A stretch of 18,890 nt of DNA from an uncultured Gammaproteobacteria bacterium (GTDB taxonomy: Bacteria > Pseudomonadota > Gammaproteobacteria > Nitrosococcales > Methylophagaceae): NCBI GenBank assembly GCA_913058195.1, contig CAJXPP010000014.1, positions 1 to 18,890 on the forward strand, read 5' to 3'. A program made the position numbers and the translations under genes. Positions 6,763 through 16,059 of this stretch are shown in pieces. Under the pieces are notes generated by a model. The model was given only the letters and a program-made list of their open reading frames with translations, did not search any database and was not told the DNA's origin. The first letter of the stretch is position 1. Each line of letters opens with the position of its first letter.

Positions 6763-7278
6763 TTACTTAGCTTTTGACTTCAATAGTTCTAACACTTTTG
6801 GAGTCATGTCAGCACGTTCACTCGCGTAAATAACACCTTGATATACAACTAGGTCATACTTTTCTTTTTTAGCTAAGCTCACAATTGTTTCAGCAATTTC
6901 TTTTTCTAATTTACGCAATTCTTCATTACGACGAATAGATAAATCTTCGCTATATTCATCTTGTAAACGCTTTAGTTCACGTTGCTCACTTAAAATATCA
7001 CGCTCTTTCTTTTTACGTTCATCTGCACCTAATATTGCACCGTCTTTTGCCAAGCGCTCTTGTTTTGATCGTAGATTTTTAATCTTCTTTTCCAACGATT
7101 TACTTCTACTAGAAAACTCTTTTTCAAGACGCGCTAAGGCTTTTTCTTTTTGTGGTGATTTATCCAATACCTGACCTGCATTAACAACACCTATTTTCAT
7201 TTCTGCTGCTTGTACTGCCATGCCACTTAGGGTCAAAACTGTAGCTAATAGTAAGCCTGTAATAGTTACTCTTTTCAC
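6763..7278 (-). CDS. skp: Periplasmic chaperone Skp (OmpH)
   Basis: Skp is a trimeric, jellyfish-shaped periplasmic chaperone that holds unfolded outer-membrane proteins on their way to BamA. The 171-residue precursor has a Sec signal peptide with cleavage likely after AVQA (residue 24). A short beta segment (MKIGVVNAGQVL) follows, then long charged coiled-coil arms rich in Lys, Glu and Arg (about 45-135), then a C-terminal return to the body (YDLVVYQGVIYAS). The start codon is GTG at 7278, with GGAGA about 6 nt upstream. bamA ends 21 nt before it, the usual bamA-skp-lpxD order. Confidence 0.94.
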   Translation of the reverse strand: MKRVTITGLLLATVLTLSGMAVQAAEMKIGVVNAGQVLDKSPQKEKALARLEKEFSSRSKSLEKKIKNLRSKQERLAKDGAILGADERKKKERDILSEQRELKRLQDEYSEDLSIRRNEELRKLEKEIAETIVSLAKKEKYDLVVYQGVIYASERADMTPKVLELLKSKAK

Positions 7279-7299
7279 ACTAATCTCCAGATGTGTTAA

Positions 7300-9579
7300 T
7301 TAAAATGTTGAACCCAATGAGAACTGGAAGCTTTCCGTTTCATCATCTTCTTGTTCGTTAAATGGTTTAGCTAAACTAGCAGACACGGCACCAAATGGTG
7401 AAATCCAAATTGCTGAAAGACCAGCTGAATAACGCAATAAGTCCGTTTCAAAATCTTCGTTGTCTGCATAGACATTACCAACATCTGTGAATGCACTTAA
7501 GCGTACAGATTTAAGTATTTTTTTAAAAAATGGTAAGGGGAAGATAATCTCAGCTCCAGCTGATATTAGCAGGTTACCACCAAGCGCATCGCCAGTCGTA
7601 GTGTCCTTAGCGCCTAATGTATTAGCTTGGTAACCTCGTACATTTTTTATACCACCAGCATAAAAATTCTCAAAGAATGGATATTCGTCAGTATCCCCAT
7701 ATGCTTCACCATAACCAAAATTACCCTTCATAGCGAATGTCAGTGATTCAGTTAATGGTGTAAACCAATTTGCTCTATATCTTAGCTTATAATATTGAAG
7801 CGAGCCTATCGGTGTTGCCAGTTCTAAAGTTACACTTTGGGATGAGCCCCTTGAAGGAAGTACAGCATTATTACGTGAATCACTAGACCAGCCGAATGTC
7901 AGTGGTAAAGTCTGGAAATTATCTCCTTCTCTCGCGATGAAATCCACGTGTTGCTGCGCTGCACCAGTACCTAAGTTAATCGTAGTATCTTTATAACCTA
8001 TGCCTAGCCGAACCCTATTATTTTCTGAGATAGGAATACCAAAATTAACATCCCCTCCAAATTGATCCGTTGTGAAGTTTGAAAGATTAGCTTCACCAGC
8101 ATCTGATTTACGATAAAAGGCATTAAAGCCTTGACTAATTCCATCAACAGTTACGAAGGGATTAGTATAACCAAAACTATATACTGTATTAGTACTGCTA
8201 TTATTGAAGCCAAAGTTAATATGTTTGCCACTACCTAAGAAGTTTCTTTGCGTCACATTAGTATTGAATATTAACCCATCAGCTTGAGAGAAGCCGAGAC
8301 CTACGGAGAAGCTACCAGATGCCAATTCACTCACACCAAAGTCAAGATCAACTTGATCGATTGTTCCGGGCACCGGTACAGTTTCTACATTAACATCTTC
8401 AAAATAGCCTAAACGCTGTATACGAGCTCGAGACTGCTCTACATTAGTTGTTGATATCCATGATGATTCTTGCTGACGCATTTCGCGTCGTAGTACTTCA
8501 TCACGTGTTTTACTATTACCTGAAATATTTATCCTTCGTACATACGCTCTGCGACCAGGATCTATAAAGAAGGTTAATGAAACTTGTTTATTTTCACGGT
8601 CAATATCAGGCACTGCATTAACATTGGCAAAAGCATAGCCATCATCACCTAAACGATTCGTCAATCGCTCAGTACTTTTAGTGATTTTTTTTCGTGAAAA
8701 TAAGGCATCTTTCCTGAGTATAATGCGATCAAATAACTCTTCTTCAGGGACAATAATATCACCTGCTAAGCGGATTTCTTTAACACTATATTGATTTCCT
8801 TCTGAGATATTAACGGTAATAAACATTTGTTTCTTATCATCAGTAATAGCTACCTGTGTCGACTCAACGGTGAAATCTACATAGCCGCGGTCCAGATAAA
8901 ATGAGCGTAATGTCTCTAAGTCAGCAGACAATTTTTGACGCGAGTATTGATTATCATTTGTTATAAATGACAACATACCGCCAGTGGTGGATTGAAATTC
9001 ATCCTTTAACTCATCATCATCATATGAGGTGTTACCGACTATATTTACGTCACCAATTGTCGCAATAATACCTTCAGCCATCGTAATTCGGACAGCAACA
9101 CGATTTCGAGATAATGGTGTCACTTCAGATTCAATATCTACACCGTATTTTCCGCGACTAAAATATTGACGCTGTAACTCCAGCTCTACGCGCTCAAGTA
9201 TTGCCTGTTCAAACACCTGACCTTCAGAAAAACCAATTCCACTTAGTGACTTTAATAATTCGGCACTATCAAGATCTTTGTTGCCAACGAATTCAATGCT
9301 TGAAACAGCTGGACGTTCAATTACTTTAATAACTAAAACACCCTCTTGTTCTTCAACACCCACATCACTGAAATATTTAGACTTATATAATGTGCGAATA
9401 ATGCTTTTTGCATCTTTATCGCTCATTTGATCACCGACTTTCACAGCTAAGAAGTTAAATACCGTTCCAGCTGAAATACGCTGCAATCCCTCAACACGAA
9501 TGTCTTTTATTAAAAAACTCTCGGCAAGGACAGCACTGGATAATAGTAGTAATACTACGATACTAATTAATCTATTCAT
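7300..9579 (-). CDS. bamA: Outer membrane protein assembly factor BamA
   Basis: BamA is the central Omp85-family pore of the BAM complex, which inserts beta-barrel proteins into the outer membrane. The 759-residue precursor is shorter than E. coli BamA (about 810). It has a signal peptide cleaved after VLA (residue 19), five POTRA repeats (about 22-425, beginning with FLIKDIRVEGLQRI) and a 16-strand barrel (about 426-759). The loop-6 motif is VRGY at 647-650 (VRGF in E. coli). The protein ends in FQFSLGSTF, with the terminal Phe expected of an outer-membrane barrel. ATG 9579 is preceded by GAAGAA. A 59-nt gap separates it from rseP; I see no envelope-stress (sigma-E) promoter there. Confidence 0.97.
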   Translation of the reverse strand: MNRLISIVVLLLLSSAVLAESFLIKDIRVEGLQRISAGTVFNFLAVKVGDQMSDKDAKSIIRTLYKSKYFSDVGVEEQEGVLVIKVIERPAVSSIEFVGNKDLDSAELLKSLSGIGFSEGQVFEQAILERVELELQRQYFSRGKYGVDIESEVTPLSRNRVAVRITMAEGIIATIGDVNIVGNTSYDDDELKDEFQSTTGGMLSFITNDNQYSRQKLSADLETLRSFYLDRGYVDFTVESTQVAITDDKKQMFITVNISEGNQYSVKEIRLAGDIIVPEEELFDRIILRKDALFSRKKITKSTERLTNRLGDDGYAFANVNAVPDIDRENKQVSLTFFIDPGRRAYVRRINISGNSKTRDEVLRREMRQQESSWISTTNVEQSRARIQRLGYFEDVNVETVPVPGTIDQVDLDFGVSELASGSFSVGLGFSQADGLIFNTNVTQRNFLGSGKHINFGFNNSSTNTVYSFGYTNPFVTVDGISQGFNAFYRKSDAGEANLSNFTTDQFGGDVNFGIPISENNRVRLGIGYKDTTINLGTGAAQQHVDFIAREGDNFQTLPLTFGWSSDSRNNAVLPSRGSSQSVTLELATPIGSLQYYKLRYRANWFTPLTESLTFAMKGNFGYGEAYGDTDEYPFFENFYAGGIKNVRGYQANTLGAKDTTTGDALGGNLLISAGAEIIFPLPFFKKILKSVRLSAFTDVGNVYADNEDFETDLLRYSAGLSAIWISPFGAVSASLAKPFNEQEDDETESFQFSLGSTF

Positions 9580-9638
9580 TAATTCTTCATCTATAGTCAG
9601 TCAATGTAAAAGGTAGTAGTTTACCTGTTATAAGCTCA

Positions 9639-10979
9639 TTATCCAAACAGTCTTGTTAAGTCATTGAAAAAGGCTAAAAACATTAGTAGTACAAGCGAAA
9701 CAATACCTATTTTTTGTAACTGCAATTGAACATTTTCAGACAAGGGTTTACCGCGTAACCATTCAATTAAATATAACGATAAATGGCCACCATCTAATAC
9801 TGGTATAGGCATCAAATTTAGCAATCCCAAACTGATACTTATCATTGCTAAAAAACCCACAAATGAAATTAAGCCATTCTGTGCTGATGAGCCGGCATAT
9901 TGTGCAATAGTAACCGGGCCACCTATGTTTTTGCTCGATACATTACCTAAAATCATACCAACAATACTTTTCAACGTTGCAGCTGAAAATGACCACGTTT
10001 GATAAATTGCTTTCTTTAGCCCACCAATGATGCCATAACGTTCTGTCGCTAAATATTGCTCATCAATAGCAGTTTTGCTGGCATCCACCATCGCACCGAT
10101 TTTGCCTTGATTATCACTTGATACGCTTGGTGTAATGAGCAAGAGTTGTTTTTGTTGGTTTCGTTCAACAATAAAGCTTAATGCTTCGTTTGGGTTAGAT
10201 TGAACTATTGTCACAACGTCCATCCAACTTGTTATAGCCTTATCATCAATTGATAACACTTCATCGCCAGCTTGTAGGCCTGCTAGTTTAGCCGCACCCT
10301 CTTCTGTCACGGATTCAATCACTGGTTTCATATTAATAAAATAAGGCTTTATACCTAATGATTTTAATAAAGACTGCTTAGGATCCTCAAAATCATATTT
10401 GCTGATATTCAGTATTAAGTTGCGGTTAACACCGTCTAGAGAAACTAATAATTCTACCTCACCACCGTCAATAGCTATACCTGATAATTCTCTTCGAACA
10501 CTAGACCAAATAGGTGTTGCCTGTCCATTTACTGCTTTGATTTCATCCCCAGCCATCAACTGTGCTTGGTATCCAGCAGAATCTGTTTGAACCTCTGCAA
10601 TAATAGGTTTCTGCCCTGGGATACCAATCATGTAAATAGCCCAATATGCCAAAACTGCAAACAGCAGATTTGCAATAGGACCTGCGGCAACAATAGCCGA
10701 TCGCCTGCCTAGTGACTTTCTATTAAATGCTTGGTTTAGTTCATCTTTGCTAACATTTCCTTCACGTTCATCCAGCATTTTCACGTAGCCACCTAAAGGT
10801 ATTGCAGACACGCTATATTCGGTACCATCTTTACCTATTCGAGACCATAAAGGTTTACCGAAGCCAACTGAGAACTTAAGTACTTTGACACCACAACGAC
10901 GCGCAACCCAAAAATGGCCATATTCATGAACAACAATCAGAATTGCTAGTGTGATTAGTAAATAGAAAAGCGACAGCAT
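9639..10979 (-). CDS. rseP: Site-2 zinc metalloprotease RseP
   Basis: RseP is an inner-membrane intramembrane protease that cuts the anti-sigma factor RseA after DegS, releasing sigma-E, and also clears leftover signal peptides. The product is 446 residues (E. coli 450). The zinc site is HEYGH at residues 18-22 in the first membrane helix, with the third ligand in LDG at 395-397 in a late helix (MPIPVLDGGH). Two PDZ domains occupy about residues 125-200 and 215-290 in the periplasm. The start is 1 nt from the dxr stop with no strong ribosome binding site of its own, which suggests translational coupling. This block therefore carries both the envelope-stress protease and the BamA/Skp proteins that the stress response protects. 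Confidence 0.96.
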   Translation of the reverse strand: MLSLFYLLITLAILIVVHEYGHFWVARRCGVKVLKFSVGFGKPLWSRIGKDGTEYSVSAIPLGGYVKMLDEREGNVSKDELNQAFNRKSLGRRSAIVAAGPIANLLFAVLAYWAIYMIGIPGQKPIIAEVQTDSAGYQAQLMAGDEIKAVNGQATPIWSSVRRELSGIAIDGGEVELLVSLDGVNRNLILNISKYDFEDPKQSLLKSLGIKPYFINMKPVIESVTEEGAAKLAGLQAGDEVLSIDDKAITSWMDVVTIVQSNPNEALSFIVERNQQKQLLLITPSVSSDNQGKIGAMVDASKTAIDEQYLATERYGIIGGLKKAIYQTWSFSAATLKSIVGMILGNVSSKNIGGPVTIAQYAGSSAQNGLISFVGFLAMISISLGLLNLMPIPVLDGGHLSLYLIEWLRGKPLSENVQLQLQKIGIVSLVLLMFLAFFNDLTRLFG

Positions 10980-10980
10980 C

Positions 10981-12159
10981 TTAGGCAGCTATCAACCGTT
11001 TTGCTAGTTCTCGCGCATGATGATCATCATCAAGGATCTGTTGCAATGTGTCACCAGCACTAGCAGGTAATTTTGTTAAAACTTCCTCAATAACCCTAGC
11101 AATGCCAGTAAATTTAAGTCGCTTCTTTAAGAATGCATCTACCGCTATTTCATTTGCTGCATTTAAGATAGCAGTGCTCGTTCCACCGATCTCTAGTGCC
11201 TGATAGGCCAGTGCTAAACATGGAAAGTGCTGATGATCCGCCTCAGAGAAATCGAGTCGACCAGCGGCTACTAGATCTAATGGCGCAACACCAGAATAAA
11301 TTCTATCTGGCCATGCAAGTGCATTTGCTATCGGCGTTCTCATATCAGGATTACCCATCTGAGCTAATACTGAGCCATCAACATAATCAACCATAGAATG
11401 GATAATACTTTGCCTGTGAAGCACTACATCTATTTGATCACTTGTCATACCAAATAACCAATGTGCCTCTATTACCTCTAAACCCTTGTTCATCATCGTT
11501 GCCGAATCAACAGAGATCTTTTGTCCCATAGACCAATTAGGGTGGGCTACAGCTTGTTCAGGAGTCACATCTTCAAGCTGATCAGTTGAGTAATCACGAA
11601 ATGGCCCCCCTGAAGCAGTCAGTATAATCCGGCGAACACCTTTCCCGTCAAAATGATGTTGCTGCTTACTCCCTACCGGCAAACATTGCCATATAGCATT
11701 ATGTTCGCTATCTACAGGTAATAAAGTTGCATTATTAGCCTCAACTTCACGCATGAACAAACCACCACTCATGACCAAGGCTTCTTTATTTGCTAATAAA
11801 ATATGTTTGCCAGATTTTGCAGCGGCTAATGTAGGCAATAAGCCTGCTGAACCAACAATAGCAGCCATTACATAATCAGTATTATTACTTTCAGAAACAT
11901 CAACCAGTGCCTGCTCACCGGACAAGACCTGCGTAGTTGAATTGATTAGCTTTAATTTTTTTGCTAAATTTTCTGCAGATTGTTCATCCAGCATAACGGC
12001 AATCTCAGGATTAAATGCTTGGCACTGCTCAAACATAACATCAACAGAACGGTTTGCCGTTAAGGCATAAACACGGTATTTATCGGAATGTTGAGCTAGT
12101 ACATTTAATGTACTTACACCAATTGATCCTGTTGAGCCAAGAAGAGTAACCCTTTTCAC
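10981..12159 (-). CDS. dxr: 1-deoxy-D-xylulose 5-phosphate reductoisomerase
   Basis: Dxr converts 1-deoxy-D-xylulose 5-phosphate to 2-C-methyl-D-erythritol 4-phosphate with NADPH, the committed step of the MEP isoprenoid pathway. Its products feed UppS, encoded two genes upstream. The product is 392 residues (E. coli 398). GSTGSIG (8-14) is the NADPH-binding motif, and ANKEALV and TASGGPFRD are family signatures. The metal ligands D150, E152 and E231 fall at the same numbers as in E. coli. The start is GTG at 12159, immediately after the cdsA stop (TAAGTG), with GGAG about 8 nt upstream inside the end of cdsA. Confidence 0.97.
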   Translation of the reverse strand: MKRVTLLGSTGSIGVSTLNVLAQHSDKYRVYALTANRSVDVMFEQCQAFNPEIAVMLDEQSAENLAKKLKLINSTTQVLSGEQALVDVSESNNTDYVMAAIVGSAGLLPTLAAAKSGKHILLANKEALVMSGGLFMREVEANNATLLPVDSEHNAIWQCLPVGSKQQHHFDGKGVRRIILTASGGPFRDYSTDQLEDVTPEQAVAHPNWSMGQKISVDSATMMNKGLEVIEAHWLFGMTSDQIDVVLHRQSIIHSMVDYVDGSVLAQMGNPDMRTPIANALAWPDRIYSGVAPLDLVAAGRLDFSEADHQHFPCLALAYQALEIGGTSTAILNAANEIAVDAFLKKRLKFTGIARVIEEVLTKLPASAGDTLQQILDDDHHARELAKRLIAA

Positions 12160-12984
12160 TTACCATGCTCCTAATAAGTATAGTCCTGCCGTAAAAACTG
12201 GTACTGCAGCTATCAAGCTATCGATACGGTCTAACATACCACCGTGTCCAGGTAATAAGTTGCCGCTATCCTTTACCAGATAGCAGCGCTTAAATAAGCT
12301 CTCAAATAAGTCGCCTATTATTGCAGTTGACAATGCTATTACTGAAAGTAGTAGCCAACTAATTAAAGACAATGATCCAGCAAAATCTAGGTAGAAGCCT
12401 AATACAGACCAAATAGTGCCTAGAAAAAATGCACCTGCAACACCTTGCCATGTTTTATTAGGGCTTATAGCTTTTGCCAGTGGTGTCTTGCCCCATCTCT
12501 TACCAGCAAAATAACCGCCTGTATCTGCTAACCATACTAGCACCATGACATAAAGTAGCTGCTGTGGACCGATTATTGATGAAGCATGTAAATACGTTCC
12601 ACCATGCCAAAACAGGGCCAATACTAGTACAGCCATAGTTAAGGCAATATTTGAATTAGTGAAAACCGCACTAATACACTTTGGTAAAGTTTTATGAGCA
12701 AAAATGATTACAAAGCTAAAAATAACTGTCCAAACAAGAATTACTGAGCTTAGTAATAAAGTAGCAGGTAAAAAAGCAAGTAAAACGACAGCCAGAAGTA
12801 GAGACACAAATGCAAATAACTGCTTATTAGGTTTTACAAAACCAATAATTGAAAACCACTCAATCCCAGCTAAAATAACTATACCTGCAAGGAGGTATTG
12901 AAAAATACTACTTGGCAGAAATAAAATACTGCAAACGACAAAAGGAATCAGGACTGCCGCGGTTAATAAACGCTGTTTAAGCAT
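12160..12984 (-). CDS. cdsA: Phosphatidate cytidylyltransferase CdsA
   Basis: CdsA makes CDP-diacylglycerol from phosphatidic acid and CTP at the inner membrane, the precursor of all major phospholipids. The 274-residue protein is mostly membrane helices (about eight). It carries the full family signature near the C-terminus: SLFKRCYLVKDSGN followed by LLPGHGGMLDRID, with the Asp residues thought to bind metal. ATG 12984 has an excellent ribosome binding site, AAGGAG, 6 nt upstream. It overlaps the end of uppS by 8 bp and abuts dxr with no spacer, so uppS-cdsA-dxr-rseP is very compact. Confidence 0.96.
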   Translation of the reverse strand: MLKQRLLTAAVLIPFVVCSILFLPSSIFQYLLAGIVILAGIEWFSIIGFVKPNKQLFAFVSLLLAVVLLAFLPATLLLSSVILVWTVIFSFVIIFAHKTLPKCISAVFTNSNIALTMAVLVLALFWHGGTYLHASSIIGPQQLLYVMVLVWLADTGGYFAGKRWGKTPLAKAISPNKTWQGVAGAFFLGTIWSVLGFYLDFAGSLSLISWLLLSVIALSTAIIGDLFESLFKRCYLVKDSGNLLPGHGGMLDRIDSLIAAVPVFTAGLYLLGAW

Positions 12985-13720
12985 CCTCTACTCCTTGAAC
13001 TTGTTCTGAGGTCTTACCATATCGGCGCTCGCGATCGCTAAAAGAGCTAATTGCAGTATCAAGCCCCTTACTATCAAAATCTGGCCATAATGTATCTGTA
13101 AAGAAAAATTCGGTATAAGCTAATTGCCAAAGTAAGAAGTTACTAACGCGTTGTTCTCCACCCGTTCGGATAAATAAGTCAGGCTCAGGCACATCTGATG
13201 TGCTTAGGCCTTCTGAAATATTTTCTTCAGTAATGTCTTCGGGGTTTAGCTTGCCGTTCTTTACTTTTTCAGCTAATGCTTGAACTGATTGAGTAATATC
13301 CCATCGACCACCATAATTGGCTGCAATATTAACTTGAAGTCCAGTATTATTCTCCGTTATTTGTTCTGACTGGCGAATTTGCTTTTGTAAGCTATTCGAA
13401 AATTTACCAATGTCACCAATAACGTTTAAACGGATATTATTTTTATGTAGACGTTTTACTTGCTGCTTAAGAGCAACGGAAAAAAGCTCCATTAGTAAAG
13501 ATACTTCTTTAGTTGGCCTTTTCCAATTTTCACTGCTAAATGCAAACAAACTAAGTACTGAAACTTCACGTTCAACACAATGTTTAATTATATTTTCAAC
13601 CGCTTTTACGCCAGCTCGATGTCCCATGAATCGTGGCTGATGGCGTTGTTTTGCCCATCGGCCATTACCATCCATGATAATCGCTATATGTTGTGGAACT
13701 GGGGAGTTTTCCTCTGTCAT
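12977..13720 (-). CDS. uppS: Di-trans,poly-cis-undecaprenyl-diphosphate synthase UppS
   Basis: UppS (IspU) extends farnesyl diphosphate with eight isopentenyl units to make undecaprenyl diphosphate, the lipid carrier for peptidoglycan and O-antigen. From ATG 13720 the product is 247 residues (E. coli 253). The catalytic Asp is D17 in IMDGNGRWA. FSSENWKRP and the C-terminal FIRTGGEQRVSNFLLWQ are family signatures, the latter with Val where Ile is usual. An in-frame TTG at 13723 would add one Met. I chose the ATG, although neither has a strong ribosome binding site. The stop is 14 nt downstream of frr in transcript order, and the 3' end overlaps the cdsA start by 8 bp. Confidence 0.96.
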   Translation of the reverse strand: MTEENSPVPQHIAIIMDGNGRWAKQRHQPRFMGHRAGVKAVENIIKHCVEREVSVLSLFAFSSENWKRPTKEVSLLMELFSVALKQQVKRLHKNNIRLNVIGDIGKFSNSLQKQIRQSEQITENNTGLQVNIAANYGGRWDITQSVQALAEKVKNGKLNPEDITEENISEGLSTSDVPEPDLFIRTGGEQRVSNFLLWQLAYTEFFFTDTLWPDFDSKGLDTAISSFSDRERRYGKTSEQVQGVEDA

Positions 13721-13734
13721 CAATTTAAAGTATT

Positions 13735-14292
13735 TTACACTTCCATCAGATCAGCTTCTTTTTCAGCCAATACTGTTTCAATTTGTCTAATAACAGAGTC
13801 TGTTAATTTTTGAACCACATCTTCAGCACCACGTAACTCATCTTCAGAGATATCTTTTTCTTTCAATAGATCTTTTAAAGTTCCATTCGCATCACGACGA
13901 ATATTACGTATAGCAACACGTGCACCTTCGGCTTCAGACTTAGCTACTTTAACTAAATCACGACGACGCTCTTCGGTTAACGGCGGGATAGGAATGCGGA
14001 TCGTCATACCTGCACTGTTTGGATTAACACCCAAATCAGAGTTCATAATGGCTTTTTCGACCACCGATAACATCGGTTTTTCCCATGGTGTAACGGTGAG
14101 TGTTCTTGCATCTTCGATACCAACATTAGCAACTTGGCTCAGGGCTACATCAGAGCCATAATATGGCACCATAACTTGATCTAAAAGACTTGTATGAGCA
14201 CGACCAGCACGAATTTTCGCCATAGAATTGGTCAATGCTGTAACACTTTTCTGCATTCTTTCTGATGCATCTTTTTTAATATCTTCGATCAT
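13735..14292 (-). CDS. frr: Ribosome recycling factor
   Basis: RRF splits post-termination ribosomes together with EF-G. The 185-residue length is exactly typical. It reads as the family's long three-helix bundle with an inserted small beta domain (about residues 30-105). Motifs include KIRAGRAHTSLLDQV near the N-terminus, IPIPPLTEERRRDLVK in the middle and RNIRRDAN after it. ATG 14292 has AGGAAA about 9 nt upstream. It sits in the conserved pyrH-frr-uppS order, 46 nt after pyrH. Confidence 0.98.
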   Translation of the reverse strand: MIEDIKKDASERMQKSVTALTNSMAKIRAGRAHTSLLDQVMVPYYGSDVALSQVANVGIEDARTLTVTPWEKPMLSVVEKAIMNSDLGVNPNSAGMTIRIPIPPLTEERRRDLVKVAKSEAEGARVAIRNIRRDANGTLKDLLKEKDISEDELRGAEDVVQKLTDSVIRQIETVLAEKEADLMEV

Positions 14293-14338
14293 TACTTTTT
14301 CCTAAGTCACTTTAATTCTTAAATTATTGACGTTGCTA

Positions 14339-15064
14339 CTATTTCACTAAAGTACCAATATCTTCACCATATATAATTTTGGTAAGGTTACCTGCTTTAT
14401 GAACATCAAATACACGTAATGGCATTTTTTGTTCCTGACACATCACTACAGCTGTTGTATCCATCACACCTAAGCGCTTATCAATTACATCATCATAACT
14501 CAACTCAGAATAACGGACTGCATCGGGATTCTTCTTAGGGTCAGAATCATAAACGCCGTCCACCTGTGTTGCTTTTAACATTAAATCAGCGCCGATTTCT
14601 ACCGCGCGCAAACTGGCTGCAGAATCTGTTGTAAAGAAAGGGTTACCAGTGCCTGCTGCAAAAATAACAACACGGCCTTTTTCAAGGTGACGAATAGCGC
14701 GGCGACGCAAATAATCTTCACACACTTCGTTAATTTTAATTGCCGACATAACACGGCAAAAAACACCTTCCTGTTCTAATGAGTCTTGTAATGCAAGTGC
14801 ATTCATTACTGTTGCTAACATGCCCATATGGTCACCGCTCACACGGTCCATACCACTAGCCGCTAGCCCTGCTCCACGAAATATATTACCACCGCCTACA
14901 ACAACACCGAGCTCAACCCCTTGGTTGCTGAGCTCGGTAAGTTCTTTAGCAAAACGAGAAATAACCTGTGGATCGATCCCAAATTCAGCATCGCCCATTA
15001 ACGCTTCACCACTCAATTTTAGTAGTACACGTTTATATACTGGCTTCTTCCCCGTATCTGTCAT
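14339..15064 (-). CDS. pyrH: UMP kinase PyrH
   Basis: PyrH phosphorylates UMP to UDP with ATP in pyrimidine nucleotide synthesis. It is a hexameric amino-acid-kinase-fold enzyme, allosterically tuned by GTP and UTP. The product is 241 residues, the same as E. coli. Motifs are VLLKLSGEALMG at the N-terminus, GGGNIFRG, DHMGMLATVMNALAL, AAGTGNPFFTTDSAA (UMP and metal region) and KATQVDGVYDSDPKK (nucleotide region). ATG 15064 is preceded by AAGGC about 9 nt away. It is spaced 54 nt after tsf and 46 nt before frr. Neither gap shows a clear promoter or terminator. Confidence 0.98.
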   Translation of the reverse strand: MTDTGKKPVYKRVLLKLSGEALMGDAEFGIDPQVISRFAKELTELSNQGVELGVVVGGGNIFRGAGLAASGMDRVSGDHMGMLATVMNALALQDSLEQEGVFCRVMSAIKINEVCEDYLRRRAIRHLEKGRVVIFAAGTGNPFFTTDSAASLRAVEIGADLMLKATQVDGVYDSDPKKNPDAVRYSELSYDDVIDKRLGVMDTTAVVMCQEQKMPLRVFDVHKAGNLTKIIYGEDIGTLVK

Positions 15065-15118
15065 TATTTTATTGCCTTAGTCAGTAGTAAATTAAATTTC
15101 TTAGATGCTCAGAAACAA

Positions 15119-16003
15119 CTAGTTTCCTTTTGCTTGAGCCATTACTTCTTCAGCAAAGTTATCAACTTTCTTCTCAATGCCTTCACCAACTTCGAAGAAT
15201 GAGATTGAGTTAACAGAAGCATTTGCTTGCTTAACTAATTTTTCAATTGTTACGTCTGGGTCTTTAACAAATGGTTGGCCCATCATGCTAATTTCGTTAA
15301 CGAATTTTTTCATGCGTCCTTCAACCATTTTTTCAATGATTGCTTCGGGCTTACCACTGTCACGTGCTTGTGTCGCAACAATATCACGTTCTTTTTCTAA
15401 TAACTCAGCAGGTAAGTCATCAGCAGAAACCGCTTGTGGACGACTAGCTGCAACATGCATAGATAAATCTTTAGCTAATGCCATGTCACCACCAGTGATG
15501 CTTACCATAGTACCGATTCGGTCACCATGACGGTAAGAGCCAACAACACCTTCATCGCTAGAAACTAATTCAAAACGTCGAACTAAAATATTTTCACCAA
15601 TTTTAGCAACTAACGCTTGACGAACAGTTTCAATGCTTTCACCTGCATCATCCAATGGAAGTGCTAGCAATGCTTCTAGGTCAGCTGGTTGCTCTGCTAG
15701 TACTTTTTGACTTACTGCGCTTACGAAATTAATAAAGTCATCTGCTTTAGCAACAAAGTCAGTTTCAGAGTTAATTTCTATCATCACAGCACGTTTATTA
15801 TCAGCACTTGTTTCAATTGCAATAACGCCTTCAGCAGTAACACGATCAGATTTTTTATCTGCTTTTGCTAAGCCGGATTTACGCATTGTTTCAATTGCAG
15901 CATCGATATCACCATTTGATTCAACCAATGCTTTTTTGCATTCCATCATGCCAGAGCCTGTACGCTCGCGAAGTTCTTTTACTAGTGCAGCAGTAATTGC
16001 CAT
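15119..16003 (-). CDS. tsf: Translation elongation factor Ts
   Basis: EF-Ts is the nucleotide-exchange factor that releases GDP from EF-Tu. From ATG 16003 it is 294 residues (E. coli 283). The N-terminal UBA-like domain (MAITAALVKELRERTGSGMM, residues 1-20) is followed by the core motif TDFV in NSETDFVAK, whose Asp and Phe contact EF-Tu. Two core subdomains follow. An in-frame ATG at 16021 would add MKGKKD, but that stretch contains the AAGGGT ribosome binding site, and the family always begins at MAIT or MAEIT, so 16003 is the start. Expression relative to rpsB may be set by the two hairpins at 16037-16090. Confidence 0.97.
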   Translation of the reverse strand: MAITAALVKELRERTGSGMMECKKALVESNGDIDAAIETMRKSGLAKADKKSDRVTAEGVIAIETSADNKRAVMIEINSETDFVAKADDFINFVSAVSQKVLAEQPADLEALLALPLDDAGESIETVRQALVAKIGENILVRRFELVSSDEGVVGSYRHGDRIGTMVSITGGDMALAKDLSMHVAASRPQAVSADDLPAELLEKERDIVATQARDSGKPEAIIEKMVEGRMKKFVNEISMMGQPFVKDPDVTIEKLVKQANASVNSISFFEVGEGIEKKVDNFAEEVMAQAKGN

Positions 16004-16036
16004 ATCTTTTTTACCCTTCATTCATTTAGATGTAAT

Positions 16037-16053
16037 GGCCTTTTTCAAAGACC
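16037..16053 (-). terminator. Second rpsB-tsf intergenic hairpin
   Basis: In the transcript, GGUCUUU and AAAGGCC pair with one G-U wobble around a 3-nt loop, GAA. It lies 6 nt downstream of the larger hairpin and 33 nt before the tsf ATG. There is no T tract after it. It may act with the first hairpin in attenuation or RNA processing. Confidence 0.3.
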
Positions 16054-16059
16054 AGATAC

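Noticed and set aside
9580..9638. Sigma-E promoter between rseP and bamA
   Set aside because: No GGAACTT-like -35 with a TCAAA-like -10 is visible in the 59-nt gap.
11017..11030. Palindrome ATGATGATCATCAT
   Set aside because: It lies inside dxr and simply encodes an Asp/His-rich run near the C-terminus; short codon-repeat palindromes are not meaningful.
14820..15530. Plus-strand ORFs opposite pyrH and tsf
   Set aside because: They have low-complexity Ser/Pro/Thr-rich translations typical of antisense frames, and the opposite strand encodes certain core genes.
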